Of a stretch of 64,000 nucleotides of DNA, positions 37,401 through 45,538 are shown piece by piece (the stretch's first letter is position 1; every line of letters begins with the position of its first letter). The position numbers were made by a program, and so were the translations under genes. The stretch is from the NCBI RefSeq assembly GCF_947500765.1, contig NZ_CANMTH010000008.1, positions 62,001-126,000 of the forward strand, given 5' to 3'. The DNA is from an uncultured Formosa sp. (GTDB lineage: Bacteria; Bacteroidota; Bacteroidia; Flavobacteriales; Flavobacteriaceae). The notes under the pieces were generated by a model that was not told the origin of the DNA, did no database searches, and was given only the letters and a program-made list of their open reading frames with translations.

Positions 37401-37863
37401 AGGCGTTCATAAATCGCCAAAATTATATGGTGCATTTCCAACAGATCCGTATTCACATACGCCAGCAACCAAAGGCGCACAACAACCAGGAATGACGGGG
37501 CAAGTTAAGGAAGATGTGTTAAGCCGAAGCGGAGAATTAGGAGTGTACGTTGAAGGTGGTAAAATTGTGTTTAATCCTTGTTTATTGCATCCGCAGGAGT
37601 TTTTACAAGCACCAGCAGAATTTAATTTCACAAACATTCTAAAAAAGCGTCAAACAATCGCGCTTCAGTCAGGAGAATTATGTTTCACGTATTGTCAAGT
37701 ACCTGTTGTTTATAAACGTTCGGAACATGAACGTATAGACATTGTTTTTAACGATGATAAGCATATTAATTTTGAAGGTAAAAGCTTAGATAAAGCCATT
37801 TCAAAATCAATTTTTGAACGTGAAGGTCATGTTAATCATATCATAGTTTTTGTAAATAAGTAA
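34405..37863 (+). CDS. Cytoplasmic inverting beta-glucan phosphorylase candidate (GH94-like, probably GH161/GH149 type)
   Basis: The 1152-residue protein has no signal peptide. Its N-terminal third looks like the beta-sandwich of the GH94 clan. The (alpha/alpha)6 part carries PWSYIGYWGDHQIIYLLKF and the motif EWNDANNAL, whose Asp (about residue 655) matches the general-acid Asp of WND motifs in GH94-type phosphorylases. A later KSFTGRSGTFFGYEGLGSIYWH segment may help bind phosphate. The length fits the large beta-1,3-glucan phosphorylase families GH149 and GH161 and not GH94 (about 800). Phosphorolysis would yield glucose-1-phosphate from imported beta-1,3-oligosaccharides. The family assignment is from memory of motifs and context. 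Confidence 0.65.
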   Translation: MKNTMHKESEKNNSSSTNTPDTKLVTLNGETYYKISNSDSMRPFFMSIVSDSNHWMFISSNGGLTAGRKNAESALFPYYTDDKITELAEITGSKTILQIHIKGQSIIWEPFSERQTGLYKITRNLYKNSYGNKIVFEEVNHDLKLTFRYQWNSSNQYGFVKKSTLENHSKNTISVTVLDGLQNLLPSGVTSALQNSSSNLVDAYKKSELQTEVGLGIYALSAVIVDKAEPSEALKANIVWSSGLNNATHLLSSRQLDAFRKHQDITEEIDVKAEKGAYFIVSNLKLETESETDWMFVANVNQSISDVVKISELIKKEKDIANVIQKDIDAGTKRLIALSGAADGLQITADPLTNMRHFSNTLFNIMRGGIFDDDYQIEKADFIAYLSKANTIVFKQNENTLNNLPAVFLLDDIKNIAESSEDRDFKRLCLEYLPLKFSRRHGDPSRPWNKFSINTQSEVDGSKILDYEGNWRDIFQNWEALAHAYPEFIEGMIHKFLNATTFEGYNPYRVTKGGFDWEVIEEDDPWSYIGYWGDHQIIYLLKFLEFIEDYYPGTLAKRFNQDVFVYANVPYKIKSYSDILNNPKDTIDFDYKLNATIDEKRAELGADGALLTDQNANIYRVNLIEKLLATVLAKVSNFIPEGGIWLNTQRPEWNDANNALVGNGVSMVTLYYLRRFLGFFKDLIEKSDVEHTEISEELMTFFNTVVSTLEENKNMLTAGVTDKNRKTVLDGLGTAGSIYRSTIYNLSFSSQKASISKSALLDFITITTTYLEHSIDANKRDDNMYHAYNLMTVKNDDEVSISYLSEMLEGQVAVLSSGYLSATQSLSLLDSLKHSALFREDQYSYILYPNKDLPRFDQKNNIPSEKVEQSNLLKALVQDGNRQVVEQDFLGHYHFNSNFNNAKSLNAALAALDKKYKALVEEDKTLVLQVFEDIFDHKSFTGRSGTFFGYEGLGSIYWHMVSKLLLAVQETCLLAIKHTESDAVIGRLLDHYYEINAGIGVHKSPKLYGAFPTDPYSHTPATKGAQQPGMTGQVKEDVLSRSGELGVYVEGGKIVFNPCLLHPQEFLQAPAEFNFTNILKKRQTIALQSGELCFTYCQVPVVYKRSEHERIDIVFNDDKHINFEGKSLDKAISKSIFEREGHVNHIIVFVNK

Positions 37864-37873
37864 AAACTAAAGC

Positions 37874-39127
37874 ATGAGGAAACTAAAAATCTATATCACA
37901 CTTTTTATAGTATTTGTAATGTTAGGATGTCACAACAAGACTCAGGCTACACATGAAAAAACGGCAGCAGATATTTTAGGAAATCCAAAATACCTAGCGA
38001 TGTCTTATGGCGGTTATCGTGAAAATACGCGCGATGTACAACCTACGGTCCCAGAACTAAAGGAAGATATGAAGATCCTTTCGGCCATGGGAATAAAAGT
38101 ATTACGAACCTATAATGTGCATTTAGATCAAGCGGCTAATCTGTTAAAAGCGATTCATGAATTAAAAGTAGCAGACCCTAATTTTGAAATGTATGTAATG
38201 CTAGGCGCGTGGATAGATTGTAAAAATGCATTTAACTCGGCTAACAGCGAACCGGATCATAATCAGGAAAGTGAGCGTAATGCTGTAGAAATAGAAACGG
38301 CTGTTCGGTTAACAAAAGCGTATCCAGATATTGTAAAAATTATTGCCGTGGGTAATGAGGCAATGGTAAAATGGGCGACGAGTTATTACGTACAACCAGG
38401 TGTGATTCTAAAATGGGTGAATCATTTGCAAGATTTAAAACAGTCGGGTGAATTGCCATCTGATTTATGGATTACAAGTTCAGACAATTTTGCGTCTTGG
38501 GGTGGAGGCGATGCCGAATATCATACAGAAGATTTAAATAAACTGATTAAAGCTGTCGACTATATTTCTATGCATACCTACCCGATGCACGATACACATT
38601 ATCATCCTGTGTTTTGGGGTGTTGAAGAAAATGAAGCTGATTTAAATGATGTAGAAAAGATTGATGCATCTATGGCACGCGCAAAAACCTATGCTATTTC
38701 TCAATACGACAGTGTATACAATTATATGACCAGTTTAGGCGTAAAAAAACCAATTCATATTGGTGAAACAGGGTGGGCTAGTAAATCTAACGCATTGTAT
38801 GGTGATACTGGTTCTAAGGCCACAGACGAATATAAAGAAGCGTTGTACTATAAATCTATGCGAGAGTGGACCAACGAAAACGGAATGTCTTGTTTCTTTT
38901 TTGAAGCTTTCGACGAGCAGTGGAAAGATGCCAATAATTTGTTAGGGTCTGAAAATCATTTCGGACTTATAAACTTACAAGGCGAAGCAAAATATGCATT
39001 ATGGGACTTAGTAGATCAAGGCGTTTTTAAAGGGTTAACCAGAAATGGTAAGCCCATTACAAAAACCTTTAGAGGCGATATAGAAGCTTTAATGAAAACG
39101 GTTACTGTACCACCAATTAAACACTAA
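37874..39127 (+). CDS. GH17 beta-1,3-glucanase/transglycosidase lipoprotein
   Basis: The 417-residue protein has a lipobox ending MLGC (Cys19). The GH17 barrel carries the acid/base in AVGNEAMVKW (Glu162) and the nucleophile in GETGWAS (Glu298), with DYISMHTYPM and FFFEAFDEQWKD in typical places. Family members cleave beta-1,3-glucans or transfer them to form branched products. The lipid anchor places it in the periplasm or outer membrane. It begins 10 bases after the phosphorylase gene. A second, unexported GH17 ends the same operon. Confidence 0.9.
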   Translation: MRKLKIYITLFIVFVMLGCHNKTQATHEKTAADILGNPKYLAMSYGGYRENTRDVQPTVPELKEDMKILSAMGIKVLRTYNVHLDQAANLLKAIHELKVADPNFEMYVMLGAWIDCKNAFNSANSEPDHNQESERNAVEIETAVRLTKAYPDIVKIIAVGNEAMVKWATSYYVQPGVILKWVNHLQDLKQSGELPSDLWITSSDNFASWGGGDAEYHTEDLNKLIKAVDYISMHTYPMHDTHYHPVFWGVEENEADLNDVEKIDASMARAKTYAISQYDSVYNYMTSLGVKKPIHIGETGWASKSNALYGDTGSKATDEYKEALYYKSMREWTNENGMSCFFFEAFDEQWKDANNLLGSENHFGLINLQGEAKYALWDLVDQGVFKGLTRNGKPITKTFRGDIEALMKTVTVPPIKH

Positions 39128-39132
39128 AAGTT

Positions 39133-40137
39133 ATGAAACATACACTTATTTTAATATTTCTTTTTGTTACATGTTACGCGTGTAAACAGGAATCAGACGC
39201 TACTCGGGTAACGATTTCTGGTCGGCATATACAGGTAAATGATTCAAAATATACCATTAAAGGCATTTGTTATCATCCGGTACCACAAGGCTCAGAACAA
39301 AGAGATTTTAAAACTTTAAGTCAGGATTTAGCCTTAATGCAGGAGGCAGGAATAAATACCATTAGAGTATATGCACCTATAGATGATAAAGCGGTTTTAG
39401 ATGCCATTGCCAAGGCAGGTATTAAAGTAATTATCGGTTTTGGTTACGATCAAAAAGGGTTTTTCGATGTGTATTCAGGGAGTTTTATAAACTATGTAAA
39501 TACCTATAAAAATCATCCTGCCATTCTCATGTGGGAATTGGGGAATGAATATAATTATCATCCAGAATGGTTTAATGGCGATGTGAAAAACTGGTACAAA
39601 GATATGAATGCTGCAGCCGATTTAATTCATCAAAACGATACCAATCACCCTGTGGCAACGGCTCATGGCGAATTACCAGATGATGTTGCATTGTCATTAT
39701 CTCCTAATATAGATGTTTGGGGGATGAATGTGTACCGATGGGATAATCCTGAGGAAATATTTGCGCAATGGGCAGCAAAAAGCGATAAGCCCATGTATAT
39801 CTCTGAAGCTGGTGGCGATAGTTATATGACTATGGAAAGTGACGGATTTCAGCAAGGTGAAAATCAGTCAGCACAAGCGCAAGCAAATGCTATGATTCTA
39901 GATAAAATCATTGAAAATATTGATCAATGTGCAGGTGTTACTCTGTTTTCATTTACCGATGGTTGGTGGAAAGCAGGAAACCCTGAAAAACAAGATATAG
40001 GTGGATGGGCACCAAAAAGTAGTGGTGTGCCTTACGATGGGGCTCCGAATGAAGAATATTGGGGAATAGTAGACATCAATAGAAATAAAAAAGAAACTTT
40101 TAAGGTTGTTCAAACCAAATATAATCAGATAAAATAA
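39133..40137 (+). CDS. Small GH2/GH5-like TIM-barrel lipoprotein
   Basis: The 334-residue protein has a lipobox ending CYAC (Cys17). It is a bare TIM barrel of the GH2-C/GH5 clan-A type: IKGICYHPVPQG at the start, LMQEAGINTIRVYAP, acid/base in MWELGNEYNYHP (Glu139), nucleophile in MYISEAGGD (Glu225), and FSFTDGWWKAGNP near the end. It lacks the sandwich domains of true GH2 enzymes. Activity on beta-1,3- or beta-1,6-glucan, hydrolytic or transferring, is inferred from its place between GH17 and GH30 genes. The spacing is 5 bases on one side and 6 on the other. Confidence 0.75.
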   Translation: MKHTLILIFLFVTCYACKQESDATRVTISGRHIQVNDSKYTIKGICYHPVPQGSEQRDFKTLSQDLALMQEAGINTIRVYAPIDDKAVLDAIAKAGIKVIIGFGYDQKGFFDVYSGSFINYVNTYKNHPAILMWELGNEYNYHPEWFNGDVKNWYKDMNAAADLIHQNDTNHPVATAHGELPDDVALSLSPNIDVWGMNVYRWDNPEEIFAQWAAKSDKPMYISEAGGDSYMTMESDGFQQGENQSAQAQANAMILDKIIENIDQCAGVTLFSFTDGWWKAGNPEKQDIGGWAPKSSGVPYDGAPNEEYWGIVDINRNKKETFKVVQTKYNQIK

Positions 40138-40143
40138 TTAGAT

Positions 40144-41652
40144 ATGAGCAAACGAAACTACGTCGCAATTTTTTTAATGATGATCGCATTAACGAGCTGT
40201 AAAACCGAACAAAAAGAAAGCAAAGCCACAAATAGCATGACATTTGAAGTCTATGAAACCTCTGAAAAAGGTAATAGTTTAACAAAGTTAGAGTCTTTTG
40301 TTGCTGCTAAAGATTCTATTACCATTAAACTATCTCCTGACCAAACATTTCAAACAATCACTGGGTTTGGTGGTGCATTTACGGAGTCTTCAGCTTACTT
40401 GTTAAACCAATTAAGTAAAGCGAATCGTGATACAATTTTACAAGCCTATTTCGCTAAAGATGGAGCGAATTATTCGTTAACAAGAACGCATATGAATTCA
40501 TGTGATTTTTCTCTTACGAATTACTCGTATTCTCCTGTAGAAGGCGATAAAGATTTAGAGCATTTCACGATTAAAGAAGATATGGATGATTTAATTCCGA
40601 TGATAAAAGATGCTATGGACGTGTCTGAAGACGGATTTAAAATATTCGCATCGCCATGGACTGCTGCGCCTTGGATGAAAGACAATAAGAAATGGGTTGG
40701 TGGTAAATTACTGCCAGAATACTACGATACGTGGTCTTTATTCTTTTCAAAATACTTAGATGCGTATAAAGCAGAAGGTATTGAGATTTGGGGATTCACA
40801 GTAGAAAATGAACCTCATGGCAATGGTAATAATTGGGAAAGTATGCATTTTTCGCCTAAAGAAATGACTGATTTTGTGGAGTTTCATTTAGGTCCGAAAT
40901 TAGAGAAAGACGGATATGGTGATAAAATTATTTTAGGTTACGACCAAAACAGAGCCGGTTTAGACGAATGGGTAGACGAAATGTATAGAAGCGAATCATC
41001 GTCTAAATATTTTGATGGGACAGCAATTCATTGGTATGAAAGTACTTACGATGTCTTCCCAGAAGCCTTGCAATACGCACACAAAAAAGCACCAAATAAA
41101 CTTTTAATTGAAACGGAAGGGTGTATAGACTCTCAAGTTCCTGTTTGGCAAGATGATGCTTGGTATTGGAAAAAAGAAGCTACAGATTGGGGATATGATT
41201 GGGCTACTCCAGAAGATAAACATTTACACCCAAAATATGCGCCTGTAAATCGTTATGCTAGAGATATTATTGGTTGCCTAAACAATTGGGTAGACGGTTG
41301 GGTAGACTGGAATATGGTTTTAGATCGTCAAGGTGGACCAAACTGGTTCGAAAACTGGTGTGTAGCTCCGGTAATTGTAGATCCAGATGCAGATGAGGTT
41401 TATTTTACTCCGTTGTATTATACTATGGCACATTTTAGCAAATATATGCGTCCGGGTGCTGAGGTTATTGGTGTAGATAATTCTGATGAATCTCTTATGG
41501 TAACTTCAGTAAAAAATCCTGATGGTTCTATAGCTGTAGTGCTTTTTAACGAATCCACTACTCCTAAAAGTATCAACTTAACATTACACGATAATACCGT
41601 AGCATTCGCTATAGACGCAAAAGCCATTCAAACTGTAGTGATTACTGAGTAG
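40144..41652 (+). CDS. GH30 beta-glucosidase/beta-1,6-glucanase lipoprotein
   Basis: The 502-residue protein has a lipobox ending LTSC (Cys19), the GH30 opening ITGFGGAFTESSAYLL, the acid/base in FTVENEPHG (Glu223) and the probable nucleophile in IETEGC (Glu325). A C-terminal beta-sandwich ends the protein (about 430-502). GH30 members in laminarin loci are exo-acting enzymes that remove beta-1,6-linked glucose, so this enzyme probably debranches laminarin oligosaccharides in the periplasm. Confidence 0.9.
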   Translation: MSKRNYVAIFLMMIALTSCKTEQKESKATNSMTFEVYETSEKGNSLTKLESFVAAKDSITIKLSPDQTFQTITGFGGAFTESSAYLLNQLSKANRDTILQAYFAKDGANYSLTRTHMNSCDFSLTNYSYSPVEGDKDLEHFTIKEDMDDLIPMIKDAMDVSEDGFKIFASPWTAAPWMKDNKKWVGGKLLPEYYDTWSLFFSKYLDAYKAEGIEIWGFTVENEPHGNGNNWESMHFSPKEMTDFVEFHLGPKLEKDGYGDKIILGYDQNRAGLDEWVDEMYRSESSSKYFDGTAIHWYESTYDVFPEALQYAHKKAPNKLLIETEGCIDSQVPVWQDDAWYWKKEATDWGYDWATPEDKHLHPKYAPVNRYARDIIGCLNNWVDGWVDWNMVLDRQGGPNWFENWCVAPVIVDPDADEVYFTPLYYTMAHFSKYMRPGAEVIGVDNSDESLMVTSVKNPDGSIAVVLFNESTTPKSINLTLHDNTVAFAIDAKAIQTVVITE

Positions 41653-41702
41653 CATAAGGCTGTTCAGTACATTTTCAAACAAACTAAAACCAAATTAATA
41701 CT

Positions 41703-43118
41703 ATGTCAACATCAACTAAAGTCCCTTTTACTCAAAAAGTAGCATTCGGAATAGGTATGCTTGCTAATCAGATGTTTCCAGCCGCAATGGGTATTTTTAT
41801 GGTTGTTTTAGTCCAAGATTTAGGGTTTCCGGGTTGGATGTGGGGCGTTATATTCTTTCTGCCTAGAATTTTCGATTCTATCACAGATCCTATTATGGGA
41901 TTCATTTCAGATAATACAAAATCGAAGTGGGGACGACGAAGACAATATGTTTTAATAGGAGCTATAATTATGGGAATTTCATTTTCAATTTTATGGCAGT
42001 TGCATCGCGAGAATGGGATTGATTATAATTTTATCTATTTCATGATTTGGTCTTTTATTTTCTATCTCGGTTTAACCATTTTTAGTGTGCCTTACGTGGC
42101 CATGGGATATGAAATGAGTGATAACTTTCATGAGCGTACTAACATAATGGCCGTAGCACAATGGATTGGGCAATGGGCATGGGTTATAGCGCCTTGGTTT
42201 TGGGTAATTATGTACGATCAAGGTTGGTTTGAATCGGCCGATGTTGCTACACGAACTATAGCCGTTTGGGTTGGTGTAGTATGTATGATTTTTGCTATAG
42301 TGCCAGCTGTTTTTATTAAAAGCAGATCGACTTTACACGAAGATTATGCGCCTTTAAATATGAAAACTATTGGAAGTAGTTTTAAAGGTATTATTGATGG
42401 TTTTAAAGAAGCATATAAAAACAAACCTTTTAGAAAATTATGTGTGGCTACGTTTTTAGTGTATAATGCATTTAACACTGTAGCGGCATTTACATTTTTT
42501 ATAGTTGTTTATTATTTATTTAATGGGGATGCTGGTGCAGCTGGAATTTGGCCTACACTTTTTGGAAGTTTAGGGGCATTAGCCACTACATTTTTAGTCA
42601 TTCCAATAGTAACAAGAATGTCTAAAAAATTAGGTAAAAAAAGAGCCTTTATTGCATCTCAAAGTATTTCTATTTTAGGATATATTATGCTTTGGTTTCT
42701 ATTTATTCCTGGTAAACCGTATATGTTTATTTTTGCATTACCCTTTTTTGCTTTCGGTATTGGAAGCTTATTTACACTAATGATGTCTATGACTGCAGAT
42801 GTGATTGATTTAGATGAACTAAACACAGGTTTACGAAGAGAAGGTGTTTTTGGAGCCATTTATTGGTGGATGGTAAAATTCGGATTTGCGATTGCAGGAC
42901 TATTAAGCGGACTTATATTATCAATGATTGGATTTAATGCAGACACAGCAACACAAACTGATGGAGCTATTTTTGGATTGAGATTGTTCTTTTCAGGCTT
43001 ACCAATTCTAGGAACATTAATAGCAATTTTAGTAATGCGTAATTATGATCTTACTGAAGATAAATCGAATGAAATAAGAACTCAACTAGAGCAACGTAAA
43101 CTGAAATCGAATATTTAA
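41703..43118 (+). CDS. MFS sugar transporter of the glycoside-pentoside-hexuronide:cation symporter type
   Basis: The 471-residue protein has about 12 transmembrane helices and the GPH features: FDSITDPIMGFISDNTKSKWGRRR between helices 2 and 3, and DVIDLDELNTGLRREGVFG in the second half. It is the only inner-membrane carrier in the locus and should move glucose or short beta-glucan oligosaccharides into the cytoplasm. The cytoplasmic phosphorylase and GH17 in the same operon argue for oligosaccharides. The cytoplasmic GH17 gene starts 9 bases downstream. Confidence 0.9.
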   Translation: MSTSTKVPFTQKVAFGIGMLANQMFPAAMGIFMVVLVQDLGFPGWMWGVIFFLPRIFDSITDPIMGFISDNTKSKWGRRRQYVLIGAIIMGISFSILWQLHRENGIDYNFIYFMIWSFIFYLGLTIFSVPYVAMGYEMSDNFHERTNIMAVAQWIGQWAWVIAPWFWVIMYDQGWFESADVATRTIAVWVGVVCMIFAIVPAVFIKSRSTLHEDYAPLNMKTIGSSFKGIIDGFKEAYKNKPFRKLCVATFLVYNAFNTVAAFTFFIVVYYLFNGDAGAAGIWPTLFGSLGALATTFLVIPIVTRMSKKLGKKRAFIASQSISILGYIMLWFLFIPGKPYMFIFALPFFAFGIGSLFTLMMSMTADVIDLDELNTGLRREGVFGAIYWWMVKFGFAIAGLLSGLILSMIGFNADTATQTDGAIFGLRLFFSGLPILGTLIAILVMRNYDLTEDKSNEIRTQLEQRKLKSNI

Positions 43119-43127
43119 AATCCTTTC

Positions 43128-44051
43128 ATGTCTTTTAATAAAGATTACATATTGTCGCTTACTGGCAAAAATCACGAAGATAAAACCACTTTAGGTTTAG
43201 AAAATACGTTTCGTCGTGTTTTAAAAGAAGGGATGCATGGTCTTTGTTTTTCTCCTTATGAAGAAGGGCAGAATATAGGTGATAAATTAAATGAAGTTCA
43301 AATTAGAAGACGTTTAAAACTAATAAAGCCTTATACCAAATGGATTCGTACATTTTCGTGTACAGATGGCAATGAATTAATTCCTAAAATTGCTAAAGAA
43401 TTTGGGTTAAAAACACTTGTTGGTGCATGGTTAGGAACTGTTGATGCTATTAATAATAAAGAAATTGAAACGCTTATTAAATTAGCTAATAATGGATTTG
43501 TGGATATCGCTGCAGTAGGAAATGAAGTGATGTATCGAGGAGATTTATCTGAATCTGAACTTTTAGTGTTTATAAAATCAGTAAAACATGCTATTCCAGA
43601 TATCCCGGTAGGTTATGTCGATGCGTATTACCAGTTTGCTAAACATCCAAAGATTACGGAAGCTTGCGATATTATTTTAGCCAATTGTTATCCGTATTGG
43701 GAAGGCTGTTCGCAAGAATATGCTTTAATTTATATGAAAGATATGTTTAATCGTGCGCTTAAAGCTGCTAACGGAAAAAAAGTAGTGATTACAGAAACCG
43801 GTTGGCCAAGTGAAGGATTAGGATTATATGGCGCAAAACCGTCACACGAAAATGCGATAAAATATTTTATTAATACGCAAGAATGGTCTAAAGAAGATAA
43901 TATAGATATATTCTATTTCTCATCGTTTGATGAATCTTGGAAAGTGGGTACAGAAGGCGATGTTGGTGCATATTGGGGGGTATGGGATAAAAATGAAAAG
44001 CCAAAATATTATAGTAAATTACCGTTTATAAAACTGAAAAGGAAACATTAA
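43128..44051 (+). CDS. Cytoplasmic GH17 family glycosidase
   Basis: The 307-residue protein has no signal peptide or lipobox. The GH17 barrel is complete: GLCFSPYEEGQ at the start, acid/base in AAVGNEVMYRG (Glu133), nucleophile in ITETGWPSEG (Glu223), and FYFSSFDESWKVG. It is the last gene of the beta-glucan operon, 9 bases after the transporter. It presumably acts on imported beta-1,3-oligosaccharides. It differs from the lipoprotein GH17 upstream in length and location. It ends 29 bases from a convergent gene. Confidence 0.88.
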   Translation: MSFNKDYILSLTGKNHEDKTTLGLENTFRRVLKEGMHGLCFSPYEEGQNIGDKLNEVQIRRRLKLIKPYTKWIRTFSCTDGNELIPKIAKEFGLKTLVGAWLGTVDAINNKEIETLIKLANNGFVDIAAVGNEVMYRGDLSESELLVFIKSVKHAIPDIPVGYVDAYYQFAKHPKITEACDIILANCYPYWEGCSQEYALIYMKDMFNRALKAANGKKVVITETGWPSEGLGLYGAKPSHENAIKYFINTQEWSKEDNIDIFYFSSFDESWKVGTEGDVGAYWGVWDKNEKPKYYSKLPFIKLKRKH

Positions 44052-44080
44052 ATCAGATGCTTATACATTTATAAATACGA

Positions 44081-44524
44081 TTAGTCTTTTTCTCTAAAAA
44101 TCCATTTTCTAAAGATTAAGAAGCCATTGGTAATTTTTTTCTTCTTTTTAAACACTAATGGTATTGCCATCGTGGCTAACAATGCAATAAATGCAGATGT
44201 TCCTAAAGCTCCTCCATATCCTCTAAAAAACGTGCTTTTATTAATATAAATAATACTGAATATAATACCTGCAATTATTAGCCAACTGTAGTGAGATATG
44301 GCTTTAGAAGATACCATACCAACAAAGGATGCGCCTATAAAAGCAGTTGGTATATTTTGAGTTAAATAAGGGTTTAAAACATCCGGAAAACAATAAAAAA
44401 ATAAACTGACAATTAAAGACAATAGGGCAGAGGCCCTCACTGCGCCTTGACTTAAATGCTCATTAACGTAAAATGTTAAAGTTGCTCCTAAAACACCTGT
44501 TATAATAATGATTATGTTGTTCAT
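44081..44524 (-). CDS. Small integral membrane protein, paralogue of its upstream neighbour
   Basis: I choose Met at 44524 (MNNIIIIITGVLGATLTF), which overlaps the upstream stop as ATGA; the longer start at 44545 adds seven residues and a 25-base overlap. The 147-residue product has about five hydrophobic helices and no catalytic motif. ASFVGMVSSKAISHYSWLI and KSTFFRGYGGALG match the same blocks in the 202-residue neighbour, so the two genes are diverged tandem duplicates and probably form one membrane complex. The family is not recognised. Confidence 0.7.
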   Translation of the reverse strand: MNNIIIIITGVLGATLTFYVNEHLSQGAVRASALLSLIVSLFFYCFPDVLNPYLTQNIPTAFIGASFVGMVSSKAISHYSWLIIAGIIFSIIYINKSTFFRGYGGALGTSAFIALLATMAIPLVFKKKKKITNGFLIFRKWIFREKD

Positions 44525-45129
44525 AAATTCAACCATAAATAACACCAGTACACAAAAGATACCATAAGTACACCACCAAAAGCAACCATACCTAATTTTC
44601 CGCCAATACCTAGAAATATACTCTTAGATAAAAGTAAGAATACACCAGCCAAAAGACCTGCAGTAATTACAAAACTAATTGAAGGTGCTATTTCTAAGCT
44701 AGACATGCCTACAAAAGAACCACAATAAATAGAAGGAGGTATTTTTTTTAAATATTCAGATTTTTTATTAATAACGGGTAAAAAAGAAGCAACAGTACCT
44801 GTTATAGCCGTTGATAATACACTGCCTAAATGACCATAAACATTCAGTATATAACATAGTACAGCACCTATTGGTACCCATATTACGACTAAAAGTTCTT
44901 CGTAAGTATATTCGTTATGATGTACATCTAAATAACGATATCCTAGCCACATAATACCTATAATAAGCAGTATAATAATTTCTGATTTAACCGCATTTGT
45001 TTCGTATTTCTCCAAAACTATCATTATAGAAAAAATAGTTAATACGCACATTATGGCCAATTTAGAAAAAATCTGAACTGCTTTATGAGTTTTTTTAGAC
45101 GTTTTAAGGTATTTAGATCGTTTAATCAT
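44521..45129 (-). CDS. Integral membrane protein, first of a paralogous pair
   Basis: The 202-residue protein has a basic N-terminus (MIKRSKYLKTSKKTHKAVQ) and about six hydrophobic helices. GSFVGMSSLEIAPSISFVI and KSIFLGIGGKLG align with the downstream protein. An extra N-terminal helical pair accounts for its greater length. No metal-binding or enzymatic motif is seen. The downstream gene begins within its stop codon, so the two are translationally coupled. Function unknown. The upstream gap 45130-45454 holds only its presumed promoter. Confidence 0.7.
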   Translation of the reverse strand: MIKRSKYLKTSKKTHKAVQIFSKLAIMCVLTIFSIMIVLEKYETNAVKSEIIILLIIGIMWLGYRYLDVHHNEYTYEELLVVIWVPIGAVLCYILNVYGHLGSVLSTAITGTVASFLPVINKKSEYLKKIPPSIYCGSFVGMSSLEIAPSISFVITAGLLAGVFLLLSKSIFLGIGGKLGMVAFGGVLMVSFVYWCYLWLNL

Positions 45130-45454
45130 TTTATGCGTTTAAGCATATCAATCTAACATCATGATTCCATAACTTCCATCTAAAGCATGTTTACAAATTA
45201 ATAGTAATTAATTTATTTAATAATTTTTAGAACTGAAGCGATTTGTAAATCTTATAAAAGGGATTATTAATGTTTAATATGTAAGTAAAACGTTATGTTC
45301 TTTATATGCTGTTTTTTAGAAAGCATATAAAAGAAGCGACACACTGGCTAAAATGTTTTGAAACGTTTTTTGCTTAGTAATTGATGCTTTATTATTTTTT
45401 TTGGCAAAGTTATAAAAAAAATAAAACGAGCAGATTAAAACCGTTTTAAAATAT

Positions 45455-45514
45455 AAAATCTGACATTCCAGTTTTTATTCGATTAATAAGTCGATTTTAA
45501 GATTGTCAGATTTT
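45455..45514 (-). terminator. Inverted repeat downstream of the sulfatase-amidohydrolase pair
   Basis: Perfect 11-base arms AAAATCTGACA (45455-45465) / TGTCAGATTTT (45504-45514) with a 38-base interior that contains a second TCGA...TCGA dyad. On the minus strand T-rich sequence follows. It starts 25 bases past the amidohydrolase stop and is the likely end of that transcript. Confidence 0.55.
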
Positions 45515-45538
45515 TGTAATTGAGGAGTTGTGTGCGTT

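Noticed and set aside
44524..44545. Longer start of the second small membrane protein
   Set aside because: The ATGA overlap with the upstream stop is a better start, and the extra seven residues do not align with the paralogue.
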